DNA from: Chitinophagales bacterium
GTDB lineage: Bacteria; Bacteroidota; Bacteroidia; Chitinophagales; JADIYW01
Direction of reading: 5' to 3'
DNA length: 64,000 bases
Assembly (NCBI GenBank): GCA_019694955.1
Contig: JAIBAX010000020.1
Coordinates: 1-64,000, forward strand
The notes under the pieces were generated by a model, which did not search any database, had not been told where the DNA came from, and saw nothing but the letters and a program-made list of their open reading frames with translations. The position numbers and the translations under genes were made by a program. Of this stretch, positions 27,551 to 37,462 are shown one piece after another. Every line of letters begins with the position of its first letter. Positions within the stretch are counted from its first letter, which is position 1.

Positions 27551-29200
27551 ATGATGATGCGTAAACTAACACTTGCTTTCTTCGCCATTACAATATCAAT
27601 TGGGCTTCTCGCGCAAAAAACTCCTACTACATATCCACCAACACCGCGACCAAAGATTGTCATTGGACTTGTCATCGACCAAATGCGTTGGGATTATTTG
27701 TATAGATATGAGAACAAATATGGCACTGATGGATTCCGCAGACTGGTACGAGAAGGATACAATTGTCAGAACACACATATCAATTACTCACCCTCTTACA
27801 CCGCTCCGGGGCATGCTTGTATTTATACAGGGTCAACACCTGCATTGCACGGCATCACTGGAAACAACTGGTTCGATTATAAGGCAGACTCGATTGTTTA
27901 TTGTACCGATGATGCTTCGGTTACATCTGTTGGCAGCAATACCAAAGCTGGAAAAATGTCACCCAACAAAATGCTCACCACTACTATTGGAGACGAACTG
28001 CGTTTGGCAACGAATTTCCACTCGAAAGTAATCGGTTTAGCCATAAAAGATCGCAGTTCCATTCTTCCCGCAGGTCATAGCGCTAATGCGGCTTATTGGT
28101 ACGATGGCACTGCGAATAACTGGATATCTTCGACCTATTATATGGACAGTCTTCCAACATGGGTACAACAGTTTAATCAAAGACAGTTGGCAAAAAAATA
28201 TCTAGCTGCCAATTGGGAAGCCCTATTGCCCTTAGACAAATATACCGAAAGCCATGAAGACAATGTTCCTTTTGAAAGCCCATTTAAAAACGAGCAAATA
28301 CCTGTTTTCGGACACAAGGTAAGTGAACTTGCCATAGAAAAAACAGAAATCATCAAAAGCACTCCTTGGGGAAATACATTTACCTTGGACTTTGCAAAAG
28401 CCACCCTTCTTGGTGAGAAAATGGGCAAAGGTACGGCGACAGACTTTCTTGCAGTGAGCCTCTCTTCTACCGATTATATCGGCCATCAGTTTGGCCCTAA
28501 TAGTGTGGAGCAGGAAGATGATTTCATCCGGTTGGACAAGGAAGTAGCTTCGTTTTTACATTTCTTAGATTCACTATATGGTAAAAATAATTACTTATTA
28601 TTCCTTACCGCCGACCATGGAGCAGCACATATTCCTGCATACCTAGAAACCAAAAAAGTTCCTGCCGGTGTATATGAATATGACACGCTAGGAAAAATGG
28701 TGAACCGCTATATGGAAAGCAAATTCGGAAGTGGCGCATGGGTACATGCTTTTGAAAACCAACAATTGTATCTCAATCATGCTTTGATGCAAGAGAAAGA
28801 TATAGATGGGGATGAAGTTACCGCACTGCTGCGTTCGTATCTACTTTCCTTACCGGGAGTTGCGCAAGTATTTGACATGCGCGACCTCAATGAGGAAAAT
28901 TACGATGCCCAACTTTTGCAGATGATTAAAAATGGTTATTATCCCGGCAGAAGTGGCGATATATACGTCAATTTCGAACCTGCTTGGTTCGAAGGATATC
29001 CCAAAGGCACTACACACGGTACCATTTATCCTTACGACACCCACATTCCTTTAATTTTCTTTGGTTGGAAGGTAAAACCAAAAGAGGATTTTTCATCAAT
29101 ATTCATGACAGACATCACAGCTACCTTGGCCGCCCTATTGCATATACAGGCACCCAATGGTTGTATTGGCAAACCTATAACCGGGTTGCTTCAAAAATAA
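27551..29200 (+). CDS. pafA: PafA-type alkaline phosphatase
   Basis: Secreted or periplasmic phosphomonoesterase of the alkaline phosphatase superfamily that releases phosphate from organic esters and is not blocked by phosphate in studied relatives. The 549 residues start with a signal peptide (cleavage near L-L-A-Q, residue 22). Active-site residues line up with the Elizabethkingia PafA: metal Asp43 in V-I-D-Q-M-R-W, nucleophile Thr84 in Y-T-A-P-G-H, Asn105 in G-N-N-W-F-D, Lys166 and Arg168 in A-I-K-D-R-S-S. Further metal ligands are in T-D-Y-I-G-H and T-A-D-H-G-A-A-H, with a late H-G-T-I-Y-P-Y-D-T-H. Three ATG codons in a row open the gene; any could be used. It follows the fusion gene by 40 bases but has its own -7 box. 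Confidence 0.92.
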   Translation: MMMRKLTLAFFAITISIGLLAQKTPTTYPPTPRPKIVIGLVIDQMRWDYLYRYENKYGTDGFRRLVREGYNCQNTHINYSPSYTAPGHACIYTGSTPALHGITGNNWFDYKADSIVYCTDDASVTSVGSNTKAGKMSPNKMLTTTIGDELRLATNFHSKVIGLAIKDRSSILPAGHSANAAYWYDGTANNWISSTYYMDSLPTWVQQFNQRQLAKKYLAANWEALLPLDKYTESHEDNVPFESPFKNEQIPVFGHKVSELAIEKTEIIKSTPWGNTFTLDFAKATLLGEKMGKGTATDFLAVSLSSTDYIGHQFGPNSVEQEDDFIRLDKEVASFLHFLDSLYGKNNYLLFLTADHGAAHIPAYLETKKVPAGVYEYDTLGKMVNRYMESKFGSGAWVHAFENQQLYLNHALMQEKDIDGDEVTALLRSYLLSLPGVAQVFDMRDLNEENYDAQLLQMIKNGYYPGRSGDIYVNFEPAWFEGYPKGTTHGTIYPYDTHIPLIFFGWKVKPKEDFSSIFMTDITATLAALLHIQAPNGCIGKPITGLLQK

Positions 29201-29285
29201 GCTGAATGTTTAACCGAAATTCAGCGTTAGAAGGAAATATGATACATATGAATGTTAGAAGGCTCTTATCTGTTTTTATCTCCGT

Positions 29286-29702
29286 TTAGCTTAAGAATCT
29301 TTTGTAAACACAGTATTCAGTATTTGCAAGCAAAAGAATGATCATAGATTCTCCTATAATATACAACCACCCTAAAAAAGTCAGTTCTTGATAATGATAA
29401 AACGCCAAACCTAACGATAAGCAAGAATACGATACATTCATTACGGCAATCCATTTCAAGAGCAACAAGAAACTTTTATGATGGCTTTTATTAAACGCAT
29501 AAAGGTCAAAAATGGCAAAAACATAAGGGAAAATGGCAAGGGAATATAGTGTTCCCAGTGGAATTCCAAATATATGATTAAACTTTACCAAGACCATGCT
29601 TAACAAACATGCTGAAAGTATGGCACCTATACCATCCATCAAAAAAAGTTTCTCTGGGTTTTTAGAACCCCATTCTATAAATTGCTTATTTAATTCAATC
29701 AA
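29286..29702 (-). CDS. four-helix membrane protein of unknown function
   Basis: The product of about 138 residues has four hydrophobic segments, at roughly 25-45, 50-70, 82-105 and 110-130. The loop with F-D-L-Y-A-F between helices 2 and 3 and an E-S-M in the last helix recall a Bacteroidota family of small conserved membrane proteins, whose role I do not know. The start is uncertain: the frame has a TTG at 29702 and no ATG before residue 22. It is convergent with the alkaline phosphatase gene. Confidence 0.6.
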   Translation of the reverse strand: MIELNKQFIEWGSKNPEKLFLMDGIGAILSACLLSMVLVKFNHIFGIPLGTLYSLAIFPYVFAIFDLYAFNKSHHKSFLLLLKWIAVMNVSYSCLSLGLAFYHYQELTFLGWLYIIGESMIILLLANTEYCVYKRFLS

Positions 29703-30001
29703 TACAATCCCATTTTAATCTGTCATTCCAAAGATTCCTCTTCTTGGTTTGATTATTTTTTACAAATTATCCCAAAAGTAATGATAAAATAGCCCATTGA
29801 TAGAACCAAATTCCTTGTTCTTGTGGCTTCACGAGAACACAAGTGGACTACTTTACAAATCGTCATTTTCTTACAATGAATTAATTACCAAATAGTTACA
29901 AAATCAGTATATAGAAAACAAAAATAATATCTAATTGAAATTCAATCACTTACGCCTTTTACGTGTCAAACTCAAGATAAAATGTCTTATAAAAGACAAA
30001 T
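29703..30001. other. intergenic stretch, no gene seen
   Basis: About 300 bases between two minus-strand genes. It is AT-rich, contains no reading frame worth calling and no clear hairpin or promoter box. Confidence 0.55.
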
Positions 30002-31819
30002 TCAATTATTTTTCACAAATGCTACTCTTCCTACCAACTGTCCATTTTCTTTAAAGAGCATCCACAGCAACCCATTTGGGCAATCTGCTATATTGCAGGC
30101 AAGGTATTTATTGGGTGAGAAATTTCCTATTCGAATACTTCTGCCTAAGTAATCCGTAATTTCCACGTCTAAATATTTGTCACTCAATTCTTCCGGCAAA
30201 GTGACCAACACATCATTTCTGGCAATATTGGGATAAACGAGGATATCTTCAAAGATCTTGGGTATCTCTGCTGTTGCTTCAGCAACTTTAAAATATGCTG
30301 TGCCAAATATGGCATCACAATCCTGTGTGCAGCAACTATACCATTTATTCCGTGCCGAATCTTTATCTGCCACCAATCTATAAAAACAGAGATTGCATTG
30401 ACTATTGTTCACTTGATCCTGCTCCTTTTCTGCCAATACGGCGGTATGAATGAAATTATCTCCCGTTTCGAGTAAGTACTTAAAGGTGAAATTTGCGCGC
30501 ACATAATAATTTGTCAAAGGGTCGCCTTGAAAGAAGCAATTGGGGCTATAATCCGGATGATAGCATTTAAAATTTCCAATAGGAACATTGGCTCCGCCAT
30601 GGGGAAATCCCCGCAGGGAAATTAACCGGCTAATAAAACCCAAGTTTAAGATACGGTCATGAATATTTCCGCCGCCAAAATTATAAAAGGAAGAATCCAA
30701 TATTCCTTGATACTTGATACCGCCTCTACCGAAGCCTCCACATTCAAGGCTAACAATGTCCTCACTGGCCTGAAGGATATAAACAGGAAATTTCTTATTA
30801 TCACGGAAATAGATGGAGTCTGCACGCTCAATCCAGTTCGTATCACGAATAGCGGCGCTCAGGAGATATAGTTTATCAATTTTCAAGTCCTGTAAATGGT
30901 GAGTTGGTGCATAGACATTTAAGTTACCAAGCTTCTCCTTGAGTTGAATCATATTACCAGTACCATCTACACCGGCCGTTGTTAATACTTCAGGAAAATT
31001 ATTCCTTCCAAATGCTGCCAACATAGCAATATTGGAGCCGGAACTGCTTCCCATATAAGAGATCTCGTTGGGATTAATATTCAATGTATCCCAATGATCT
31101 TTGAGGTAGGCGTGTAAAGTAAGCAAATCTTGTACAGCCCTGTAAGATGCTTCCTGATTAGAGTATGGATCGCAATTCCCTTCACAATCGCAATATTGAT
31201 GGTACCAATAGTTAGAAAATCCTTGCAAATCTTGAAGATTAGAAATGCCCTTTATATCCCAACCCTTTCTGAAATCGATGTATATAACGGCAAACCCTTT
31301 CTGCGCTAGGTAAGAGCATAAGGCAAAGTCTTGTGTTTTTGTGCCAAACTTCCCTTCATCATTGAGGCTACTGAGTTCTTCAAAGTAACGCAATCCTGAC
31401 CCTGTAATAGGATTATCGAAGAACCCGGTTGCACCACCAATAAAGATGATGGCTTTTTTACAAGGATCAGGGTCGCCTTCAATAGAAAATATCCTAAAGT
31501 TGAGCAGAAATGCAGTATCAGTAATATTATAGGTTGAATTGGTAGCGCTAAACTCATGGTAGTTAAAGCACTTGTTATTCGGGCGACTTCCAGGTACAAG
31601 AAATCCAAATGGCGAAGGATTGTAAAGATAGGGATCATCACCTTTCATCAACTGATTATTACTAGGCTTGTTGCCACCATTCCAGTAGTTCTTTAAATTC
31701 ATTTCTATATATGGAACATTCGTTCCAACAACAGTACCCGGCAGATCATCCACATAACGCACTTGCGCACATAAAACGGTCGTATAAAAAAATACCAAAA
31801 GCGAACAGAATGATTTCAT
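30002..31819 (-). CDS. secreted carboxylesterase-like protein with probable T9SS sorting domain
   Basis: The 605-residue product has a signal peptide (M-K-S-F-C-S-L-L..., cleavage near L-C-A-Q, residue 19). Residues about 115-330 form an alpha/beta hydrolase: A-I-I-F-I-G-G-A-T-G for the oxyanion region, V-I-Y-I-D-F-R, and the nucleophile elbow M-G-S-S-S-G-S (Ser about 261). H-G-G-A near 405 could supply the catalytic His. A Cys-rich part (about 480-515, C-x-x-C and C-C-T-Q-D-C) follows. The last 80 residues begin I-L-V-Y-P-N-I-A-R-N-D and have the strand pattern of a T9SS type A sorting domain, with N-P replaced by N-I. Probably surface-exposed or released. Substrate unknown. Confidence 0.8.
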   Translation of the reverse strand: MKSFCSLLVFFYTTVLCAQVRYVDDLPGTVVGTNVPYIEMNLKNYWNGGNKPSNNQLMKGDDPYLYNPSPFGFLVPGSRPNNKCFNYHEFSATNSTYNITDTAFLLNFRIFSIEGDPDPCKKAIIFIGGATGFFDNPITGSGLRYFEELSSLNDEGKFGTKTQDFALCSYLAQKGFAVIYIDFRKGWDIKGISNLQDLQGFSNYWYHQYCDCEGNCDPYSNQEASYRAVQDLLTLHAYLKDHWDTLNINPNEISYMGSSSGSNIAMLAAFGRNNFPEVLTTAGVDGTGNMIQLKEKLGNLNVYAPTHHLQDLKIDKLYLLSAAIRDTNWIERADSIYFRDNKKFPVYILQASEDIVSLECGGFGRGGIKYQGILDSSFYNFGGGNIHDRILNLGFISRLISLRGFPHGGANVPIGNFKCYHPDYSPNCFFQGDPLTNYYVRANFTFKYLLETGDNFIHTAVLAEKEQDQVNNSQCNLCFYRLVADKDSARNKWYSCCTQDCDAIFGTAYFKVAEATAEIPKIFEDILVYPNIARNDVLVTLPEELSDKYLDVEITDYLGRSIRIGNFSPNKYLACNIADCPNGLLWMLFKENGQLVGRVAFVKNN

Positions 31820-31950
31820 AAAGCAAAACTTATGGTATTAAAGATACTACTTGGTTTTCTAAATAAAAATTACAAAAAAAAGAAATTATCGGAAAAAAAA
31901 TGGCAATTTAGAAAGTAGCATATTGCAATCATTTATATTTTCCGGGTAAA

Positions 31951-32685
31951 TTAATAGTTCTTTCGTTTAAGTTCAAAATTCTGTCCGAGATACACTTTTC
32001 TGACCATTTCATCACTTGCCAGTTCTTCTGCGGTACCTTCCCTGAGAATTTTTCCTTCAAACAAAAGATATGCCCTATCCGTGATAGAAAGCGTTTCTTG
32101 AACATTATGATCGGTGATTAAGATGCCGATATTTTTATATTTAAGTTGTGCCACGATGCCTTGAATATCTTCAACAGCAATAGGGTCGATTCCGGCGAAT
32201 GGTTCATCCAATAAAATAAACTTAGGGTCAGTGGCTAAAGCACGGGCGATTTCCGTTCTGCGTCGCTCGCCACCGGAAAGTACCTTTCCTACATTCTTAC
32301 GTACTTTCACCAAACCAAATTCATCTAAAAGTAGTTCAAGCTTATCCTTCTGTTCTTTTTTGGTCAATTTAGTAAATTCTAGTACCGCCTTTATGTTATC
32401 TTCAACACTCAGCGTTCTGAACACGCTATTTTCCTGCGGTAAATAACCAATGCCCATTTTAGCACGTTGGTACATGGCTTTACCGGAGATATTGGTTTGA
32501 TCGAGAAAAATCTTGCCGCTATCTTGCGTAACCAGACCTACAATCATATAGAAAGAAGTTGTCTTTCCAGCACCATTCGGGCCAAGAAGGCCAACGATTT
32601 CACCTTGTTTCACTTGTATGGAAACATTGTCAACCACTTTTCTTTTGGAATACGTCTTATTTAATCCTTCAGAATATAAAAGCAC
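31951..32685 (-). CDS. lptB: LPS export ABC transporter ATP-binding protein
   Basis: Cytoplasmic ATPase that powers lipopolysaccharide extraction with LptFG. Motifs: Walker [11 protein letters not shown]-loop [10 protein letters not shown] (the LptB-specific Q-E), signature [10 protein letters not shown], Walker [14 protein letters not shown] and the switch H in I-T-D-H-N-V. About 244 residues. I chose GTG at 32685: a TTG at 32700 overlaps a perfect -7 promoter box, and the protein from the GTG has the usual family N-terminus ([11 protein letters not shown]). It stands alone here, away from lptC/lptA-like genes. Confidence 0.93.
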   Translation of the reverse strand: MLLYSEGLNKTYSKRKVVDNVSIQVKQGEIVGLLGPNGAGKTTSFYMIVGLVTQDSGKIFLDQTNISGKAMYQRAKMGIGYLPQENSVFRTLSVEDNIKAVLEFTKLTKKEQKDKLELLLDEFGLVKVRKNVGKVLSGGERRRTEIARALATDPKFILLDEPFAGIDPIAVEDIQGIVAQLKYKNIGILITDHNVQETLSITDRAYLLFEGKILREGTAEELASDEMVRKVYLGQNFELKRKNY

Positions 32686-32697
32686 TTGTTTTTTTCT

Positions 32698-32705
32698 CAA
32701 AGATA
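32698..32705 (-). promoter_or_regulatory. putative -7 promoter box for lptB
   Basis: The minus strand reads TATCTTTG, an exact TAnnTTTG match. It covers the TTG that would otherwise be the farthest upstream start, which argues for initiation at GTG 32685 with a very short leader, unless transcription also starts further up. Confidence 0.4.
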
Positions 32706-32915
32706 GGAAGTAGTATTTATTATAGACACAATTATTATTAGCAAAGAATTCAACATCGCGAAGAAAACGAATATTAGATAAAACTATCTTTTACTAATTG
32801 TTGACAAAAAATTGACTTTACAAATAAATGATAATCAATATATTGCGAGATTTCGCCTCTAAAAATGAATTAATTTTAACTAAAATATTTCTTCAAAAGA
32901 CAACAAATATTGATA

Positions 32916-32923
32916 TACATTTG
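32916..32923 (+). promoter_or_regulatory. putative -7 promoter box for the M43 protease gene
   Basis: TACATTTG matches TAnnTTTG and lies 43 bases upstream of the ATG at 32967. The -33 region is not convincing. Confidence 0.35.
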
Positions 32924-32966
32924 AATGTAATTACTATTTAAACACTTAATATCTAAACACTTCATT

Positions 32967-34853
32967 ATGAAAAATTCACTATTTCGATTATGTATTTGGC
33001 TATGTTTTGCATCACTGCTAACAAATTTGCATGGTCAAAGTGCTAGACATGAACCATGTGGTACTTCCCAAATTCGCCAACAGTTAATTCAAGAAAATCC
33101 CGAGTTAAAGTTACTTCTAGAAGAAAATGAAAAGATTTTAGATGAATTCCGTAAGAAACAGGAAGGGAAAAATAATACAGAGAAAATGATGACTACTATT
33201 ACAATTCCTGTTGTATTTCATGTAATCTGGTATAATCAATACGATAATACTACATATTCGGACAATGTCATTAATGGGATTCTTAATAACCTGAATATAG
33301 ATTTTAGTGGAAGCAATACAGACTATATTCCTCCAGCATTTGCAGGTTTAAAAGCCAATACTGGAATTCAATTTTGCCTAGCAAAACAGGATCCTTGTGG
33401 GTTACCTACAACAGGAATCATTAGAAAACAGACGAATGTTTCTGTGTTTACATTAGGGACAGGCAATCAATTTGATATGTTTAATAGTGCCTTAGGTGGT
33501 GATAACATTTGGGATAGAAATAAATATTTAAACATTTATATCTGTTCACTTTCTGGAGCTGGCGGATTTGTAGTTGGTCCATTATTGCCGTCTGCTTCCA
33601 TTGATGGAGTTGTTGTAGGATTTGGGAATGGTACAACAAGTGCTTTTACGCATGAAGTTGGGCATTGGTTAAACTTGGAACATACTTTTGGAACTACGCC
33701 CTCTGATCAAACGCAAACATGTAATGATAATGACTTTGTAGGAGACACACCTAATCAGGAAGACCCCAACTATGGTTGCCCAACCTTTCCACAAATATCT
33801 TGTAATAATGGCCCTAATGGAGATATGTACATGAACTATATGGATTATACAAATGACAATTGTCAGACAATGTTTTCAATAGGTCAATCCGATAGGATGA
33901 ATTTTTTATTTAACCCTGCTGCAACCATTCATCGCAGATCGCTTTTAACTTCTAACGGTTGTGTTGTGCCAGCTACTATGAGCATTGCAGGGAATAGTTG
34001 TATAAACAGTAATGCAGATTTTTTCTATTCTGTTCAGAACCTCCCACCCAATGCAAATGTCACATGGACAGTAACCCCTGCCGGAGTAGTAAACCTTTTC
34101 CCTCAACCTAACAAACAGTTAAAGATAGTTAGAATTGGAAACGCAACGAATGCCATAACAATAACAGCAACCATAACAGGCTGTAATAACTCCGTTATCA
34201 AAACTAAAACTGTTAATATTGGGCTTCCTTATACATTATATCCTGCCAATCCGGTCTCTCCTCCTGAAGCAATCATGGAAACTGGTATGGATGAAGGTCC
34301 TTGTAACTCGCAATGCTATTCACCCGGAGGACCTGGTATAAATTGGAATGCTCCTATTGCATATAATACAACGGGAGTAACATGGCAGAAACTATGGTCT
34401 TTACCCGCAAACTATGGTTTTTGGTCTGGCAATACAAATTCCATGAGTTTGTTCTTTAAAGCTGCAAATCAGTCAGTAGAGTTCGTAAGAACCGTAAGTA
34501 ATACTTGCGGTAGCATACAAGAGTATTATTGTTTTGGAAGTAATACTACCCTTTGCAGTGCAAGGCTTGCTTCATCAGATATTAAGCAAACGATTAAGAT
34601 ATATCCTAATCCAATTTCTGCAGACTGTAAACTTCAAATTAGTATTGATGACTATCAATCATTTACTACAGAATATGGAGAAAATATTATCGTACAAATC
34701 TCTGATGCAGGTTCTAAATTAGTTTTGGAGCAACCATTATCTAATCTTACGGGAGAAGGGATTGGAATTACTAACCTCTCTTCAGGTATCTATTTTGTTC
34801 GAATCATGGGAAATTCCAAAACAAGTTCATTAGAAAAATTGATTGTTAAATAA
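32967..34853 (+). CDS. secreted M43 (cytophagalysin/pappalysin-like) metalloprotease, T9SS cargo
   Basis: The 628-residue product has a signal peptide (cleavage near L-H-G-Q, residue 24), a prodomain, and an M43 catalytic domain opening with I-P-V-V-F-H-V-I. The zinc motif H-E-V-G-H-W-L-N-L-E-H-T-F-G starts at His229 (HExxHxxGxxH type with the third His in L-E-H), and the Met-turn is in Y-M-N-Y-M-D-Y. Conserved Cys pairs flank it (T-C-N-D-N-D and C-P-T-F). After an Ig/PKD-like segment comes a Cys-rich domain (about 420-530) nearly identical to one in the next gene, then a T9SS type A sorting domain (I-Y-P-N-P-I...L-S-S-G-I-Y-F-V). Expected at the cell surface or in the medium. The next gene starts 13 bases downstream. 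Confidence 0.92.
   Translation: MKNSLFRLCIWLCFASLLTNLHGQSARHEPCGTSQIRQQLIQENPELKLLLEENEKILDEFRKKQEGKNNTEKMMTTITIPVVFHVIWYNQYDNTTYSDNVINGILNNLNIDFSGSNTDYIPPAFAGLKANTGIQFCLAKQDPCGLPTTGIIRKQTNVSVFTLGTGNQFDMFNSALGGDNIWDRNKYLNIYICSLSGAGGFVVGPLLPSASIDGVVVGFGNGTTSAFTHEVGHWLNLEHTFGTTPSDQTQTCNDNDFVGDTPNQEDPNYGCPTFPQISCNNGPNGDMYMNYMDYTNDNCQTMFSIGQSDRMNFLFNPAATIHRRSLLTSNGCVVPATMSIAGNSCINSNADFFYSVQNLPPNANVTWTVTPAGVVNLFPQPNKQLKIVRIGNATNAITITATITGCNNSVIKTKTVNIGLPYTLYPANPVSPPEAIMETGMDEGPCNSQCYSPGGPGINWNAPIAYNTTGVTWQKLWSLPANYGFWSGNTNSMSLFFKAANQSVEFVRTVSNTCGSIQEYYCFGSNTTLCSARLASSDIKQTIKIYPNPISADCKLQISIDDYQSFTTEYGENIIVQISDAGSKLVLEQPLSNLTGEGIGITNLSSGIYFVRIMGNSKTSSLEKLIVK
34225..34555 (+). repeat. duplicated Cys-rich domain, copy 1 (in M43 protease)
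   Basis: This segment encodes the module from L-Y-P-A-N-P to Y-C-F-G-S-N-T-T-L-C. It is highly similar in DNA and protein to 36664-36990 in the next gene, including identical stretches such as M-E-T-G-M-D-E-G-P-C-N-S-Q-C and W-Q-K-L-W-S-L-P-A-N-Y. Confidence 0.85.
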
Positions 34854-34866
34854 AAAAATTACTACT

Positions 34867-37284
34867 ATGAAGAAGCTATGTTCAACATTACTCTTATTAC
34901 TTTATGTACTTATTTCAAATGCTCAAATGAAGTATTGGACATTTTCCAATAAGAAAATAGATTTCACAGGTGTAAACCCTACGCTTAGTACTATATCTTC
35001 AATGCCTACTTTTCCCCAAATTAATCACACCAATGCCGTTTATGATGAAACTGGAAACTTGTTATTTTATATAGATAACGGGCAAGAAAATGGACAATGG
35101 TATAAAATGATCTATAATGCATCAGGCGTAGTTGTTGCGAAAGTTCCTAGAATTTGTGCAATTAATCCTCCATCATCATGTACTGTACCTAACTATGGAC
35201 CTATATTTCTAATTGTCCCAGAGGACGGGACATGTAGGAAGTATAAGATTTTTTATACTCTGAATATTTATATTTGTGGCTCTTATAGTAGCCTGTATAT
35301 GTTATCTATTGATTGTTCTGACCCCAATAATATTGTTACCAGTTATTCAACCACAACTCAAATGAACCCTTGTAATGGAGAGTTCGATGTACCCCAAAGT
35401 CTTACATCGAGTTCTGGTTCCTATCCTGGATTAACTGCCACCAAATTAATTGGCAATGATAGATATATTTACTTTGTTACTAGAAGTATTATAGAGACAT
35501 TCAAACTCACATCAGGTAACATAACCAAAATATCTACTTATAATATACCAGAAAATCATCCATCACTTACTGAATTAGAATATTTTAACAATGGTACAAA
35601 TAAATTCATTTCTTGGGTTCACTCTGATAATGGATATAAACTTTGCAAGGCAACTTTGGGGACAAGTGAAACTCCGACTAGTTATTCCAGTTTTGCCCTG
35701 AATTATTCAGGTCTCATGAATGTTAGTGGTTTTGAAATAGACCCAACCAATCCGGATTTTGCCTATATTTCTACCAATTTAGGTATCTTTAAACAGCATT
35801 TATCTAATGCTTCCAATTACACATTACTTGCCAATTCGCAGAATTATTCCAAAACGAATTTAGAAATAGCCAAAGATGGATTCATATATGCAATTAACAA
35901 CTCTGGAACATTAGGAAAAATTAATTTAACAACAAGTACTATTCAAGCATCTTCATTAAGTCTTACCATCGATGAGACTTCAAATTTGAATCCTTCTTCT
36001 CTTTCAGGCTATCAGTTGCCAAATCAAATTGATGGTGATAATTATACTTTTTTTCCTAACCTACCCGCACTGGTTACTATTTCTAACTTCACCATCAACA
36101 ATACAACATTATCTACTAACTGCGCATCACTAACAAATATAAACAATTTTACACCTGTTCAATTTAATGCCACAACAAGTGGAACGCCATCACAATACAG
36201 ATTTGAAATTAAATCGCTTGATGCCAGTTGCAATCCGGTAACAGGAAGTGGAAAAATCAACTATTCAGGTTCTTGGATAAATGGTACTCCTCCTGCCAAT
36301 CTAGATATAAGCACACTTATTGATGGGGCGGGATTAAGCTTAAGAAATGTAACTGGCAAAGTTAAAATTACTTATTTTGTAAGAAATGCTTGTAATGTTG
36401 CGCAAGGTCTTTCAAAAAATATTAATCTTTTACCGCCTCCCACATCCATGACCATTTCAGGTGTAAATTGCAATAACGGTTCTTCATACACCATTAGCGG
36501 AATACCAGCTAATTCATTTGTAATATGGTCTGCTTCTCCTGCAGGAATTGTTTCCATCAATCCAAATGGTAACTCATGCACACTTACACAGATTGGATAC
36601 GGAGTGATTACACTCACGGCAACACTTGGAAATACCACTGCAACAAAAGTTATAACAGTAGGACTTCCTTACACATTATATCCTGCCAATCCAAACCTTC
36701 CTGAAGCAGTCATGGAAACAGGTATGGATGAAGGTCCTTGTAACTCGCAATGCTATTCACCAGGTGGACCTAGTATAACTTGGAATACACCAATTGCTTA
36801 TAATGCTACGGGAGTCACATGGCAGAAATTATGGTCCTTGCCCGCGAACTATGCCTTTTGGTCTGGTAATACAAATTCAATGACCTTGCTCTTTAAAGCT
36901 GCCAACCAATCGGTAGAGTTTAAGAGAACCATCACGAACGGTTGTGGAAGCATTTATGAATACTATTGCTTTGGAAGTACAACAACATTATGTGGTGCCA
37001 GATTGCAACAAACACCACAAACTGTTGGACAAATTAAACTTTATCCCAATCCAGTTATTTCTGGTAATGAGTTGGCTTTTGAAATCCTCGACAAGACCAT
37101 TCTTGAGACGGAAGGCAATCTTGAATACGAATTAATTGATATTCATGATAATCTTTTATTGAATAGCACATTATTGAATCAACCTATCGGAATAATAAAG
37201 ATACCAAAGGTAGCTGCCGGTATTTATTTCCTCAGAATTAAAGTAGGCGAAAAAACAATAGTTGAAGAAATAGTTGTTCAGTAA
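34867..37284 (+). CDS. large secreted protein with T9SS sorting domain, sharing C-terminal module with M43 neighbour
   Basis: The product of 805 residues starts at the ATG at 34867, giving a signal peptide (M-K-K-L-C-S-T-L-L, cleavage near S-N-A-Q). Residues about 25-390 look like a beta-propeller-type region: repeated short strands that compare statements of the form N-x-L-x-x-I-x-x-S, but I recognise no named family. PKD/Ig-like strands follow (about 420-600), with I-T-L-T-A-T-L-G-N before a Cys-rich module (about 600-710) almost identical to that in the upstream protease, and a T9SS type A sorting domain (L-Y-P-N-P-V...V-A-A-G-I-Y-F-L-R-I). It is translated from the same transcript as the protease, 13 bases downstream. 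Function unknown; a surface partner or substrate binder of the protease is a guess. Confidence 0.85.
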   Translation: MKKLCSTLLLLLYVLISNAQMKYWTFSNKKIDFTGVNPTLSTISSMPTFPQINHTNAVYDETGNLLFYIDNGQENGQWYKMIYNASGVVVAKVPRICAINPPSSCTVPNYGPIFLIVPEDGTCRKYKIFYTLNIYICGSYSSLYMLSIDCSDPNNIVTSYSTTTQMNPCNGEFDVPQSLTSSSGSYPGLTATKLIGNDRYIYFVTRSIIETFKLTSGNITKISTYNIPENHPSLTELEYFNNGTNKFISWVHSDNGYKLCKATLGTSETPTSYSSFALNYSGLMNVSGFEIDPTNPDFAYISTNLGIFKQHLSNASNYTLLANSQNYSKTNLEIAKDGFIYAINNSGTLGKINLTTSTIQASSLSLTIDETSNLNPSSLSGYQLPNQIDGDNYTFFPNLPALVTISNFTINNTTLSTNCASLTNINNFTPVQFNATTSGTPSQYRFEIKSLDASCNPVTGSGKINYSGSWINGTPPANLDISTLIDGAGLSLRNVTGKVKITYFVRNACNVAQGLSKNINLLPPPTSMTISGVNCNNGSSYTISGIPANSFVIWSASPAGIVSINPNGNSCTLTQIGYGVITLTATLGNTTATKVITVGLPYTLYPANPNLPEAVMETGMDEGPCNSQCYSPGGPSITWNTPIAYNATGVTWQKLWSLPANYAFWSGNTNSMTLLFKAANQSVEFKRTITNGCGSIYEYYCFGSTTTLCGARLQQTPQTVGQIKLYPNPVISGNELAFEILDKTILETEGNLEYELIDIHDNLLLNSTLLNQPIGIIKIPKVAAGIYFLRIKVGEKTIVEEIVVQ
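36664..36990 (+). repeat. duplicated Cys-rich domain, copy 2 (in large T9SS cargo)
   Basis: Second copy of the module described at 34225-34555. The few differences are scattered single substitutions, with a two-residue length difference near the start (N-L-P-E-A against V-S-P-P-E-A). Confidence 0.85.
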
Positions 37285-37304
37285 TTTATTTAAATCTTTA
37301 AAGG

Positions 37305-37345
37305 CAATTTCCTTATCGAAGTATTTCGGTAAGGAAATTGTTTTT
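37305..37345 (+). terminator. rho-independent terminator of the protease/cargo operon
   Basis: A 15-bp stem (CAATTTCCTTATCGA / TCGGTAAGGAAATTG, one G-U pair) with a 6-base loop is followed by TTTTT, 20 bases after the stop. The stem can extend further through A-U and G-U pairs. Confidence 0.85.
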
Positions 37346-37462
37346 AAAGGAAACACCACATCTAGCACTTGTATGTATATTGCCAAAATAGCAACTAATA
37401 TAATTTATGTTAACGTAAAAAAGTTCATCTTAGATTTTAAAGTGTTGTTGTATCTTTAACCT

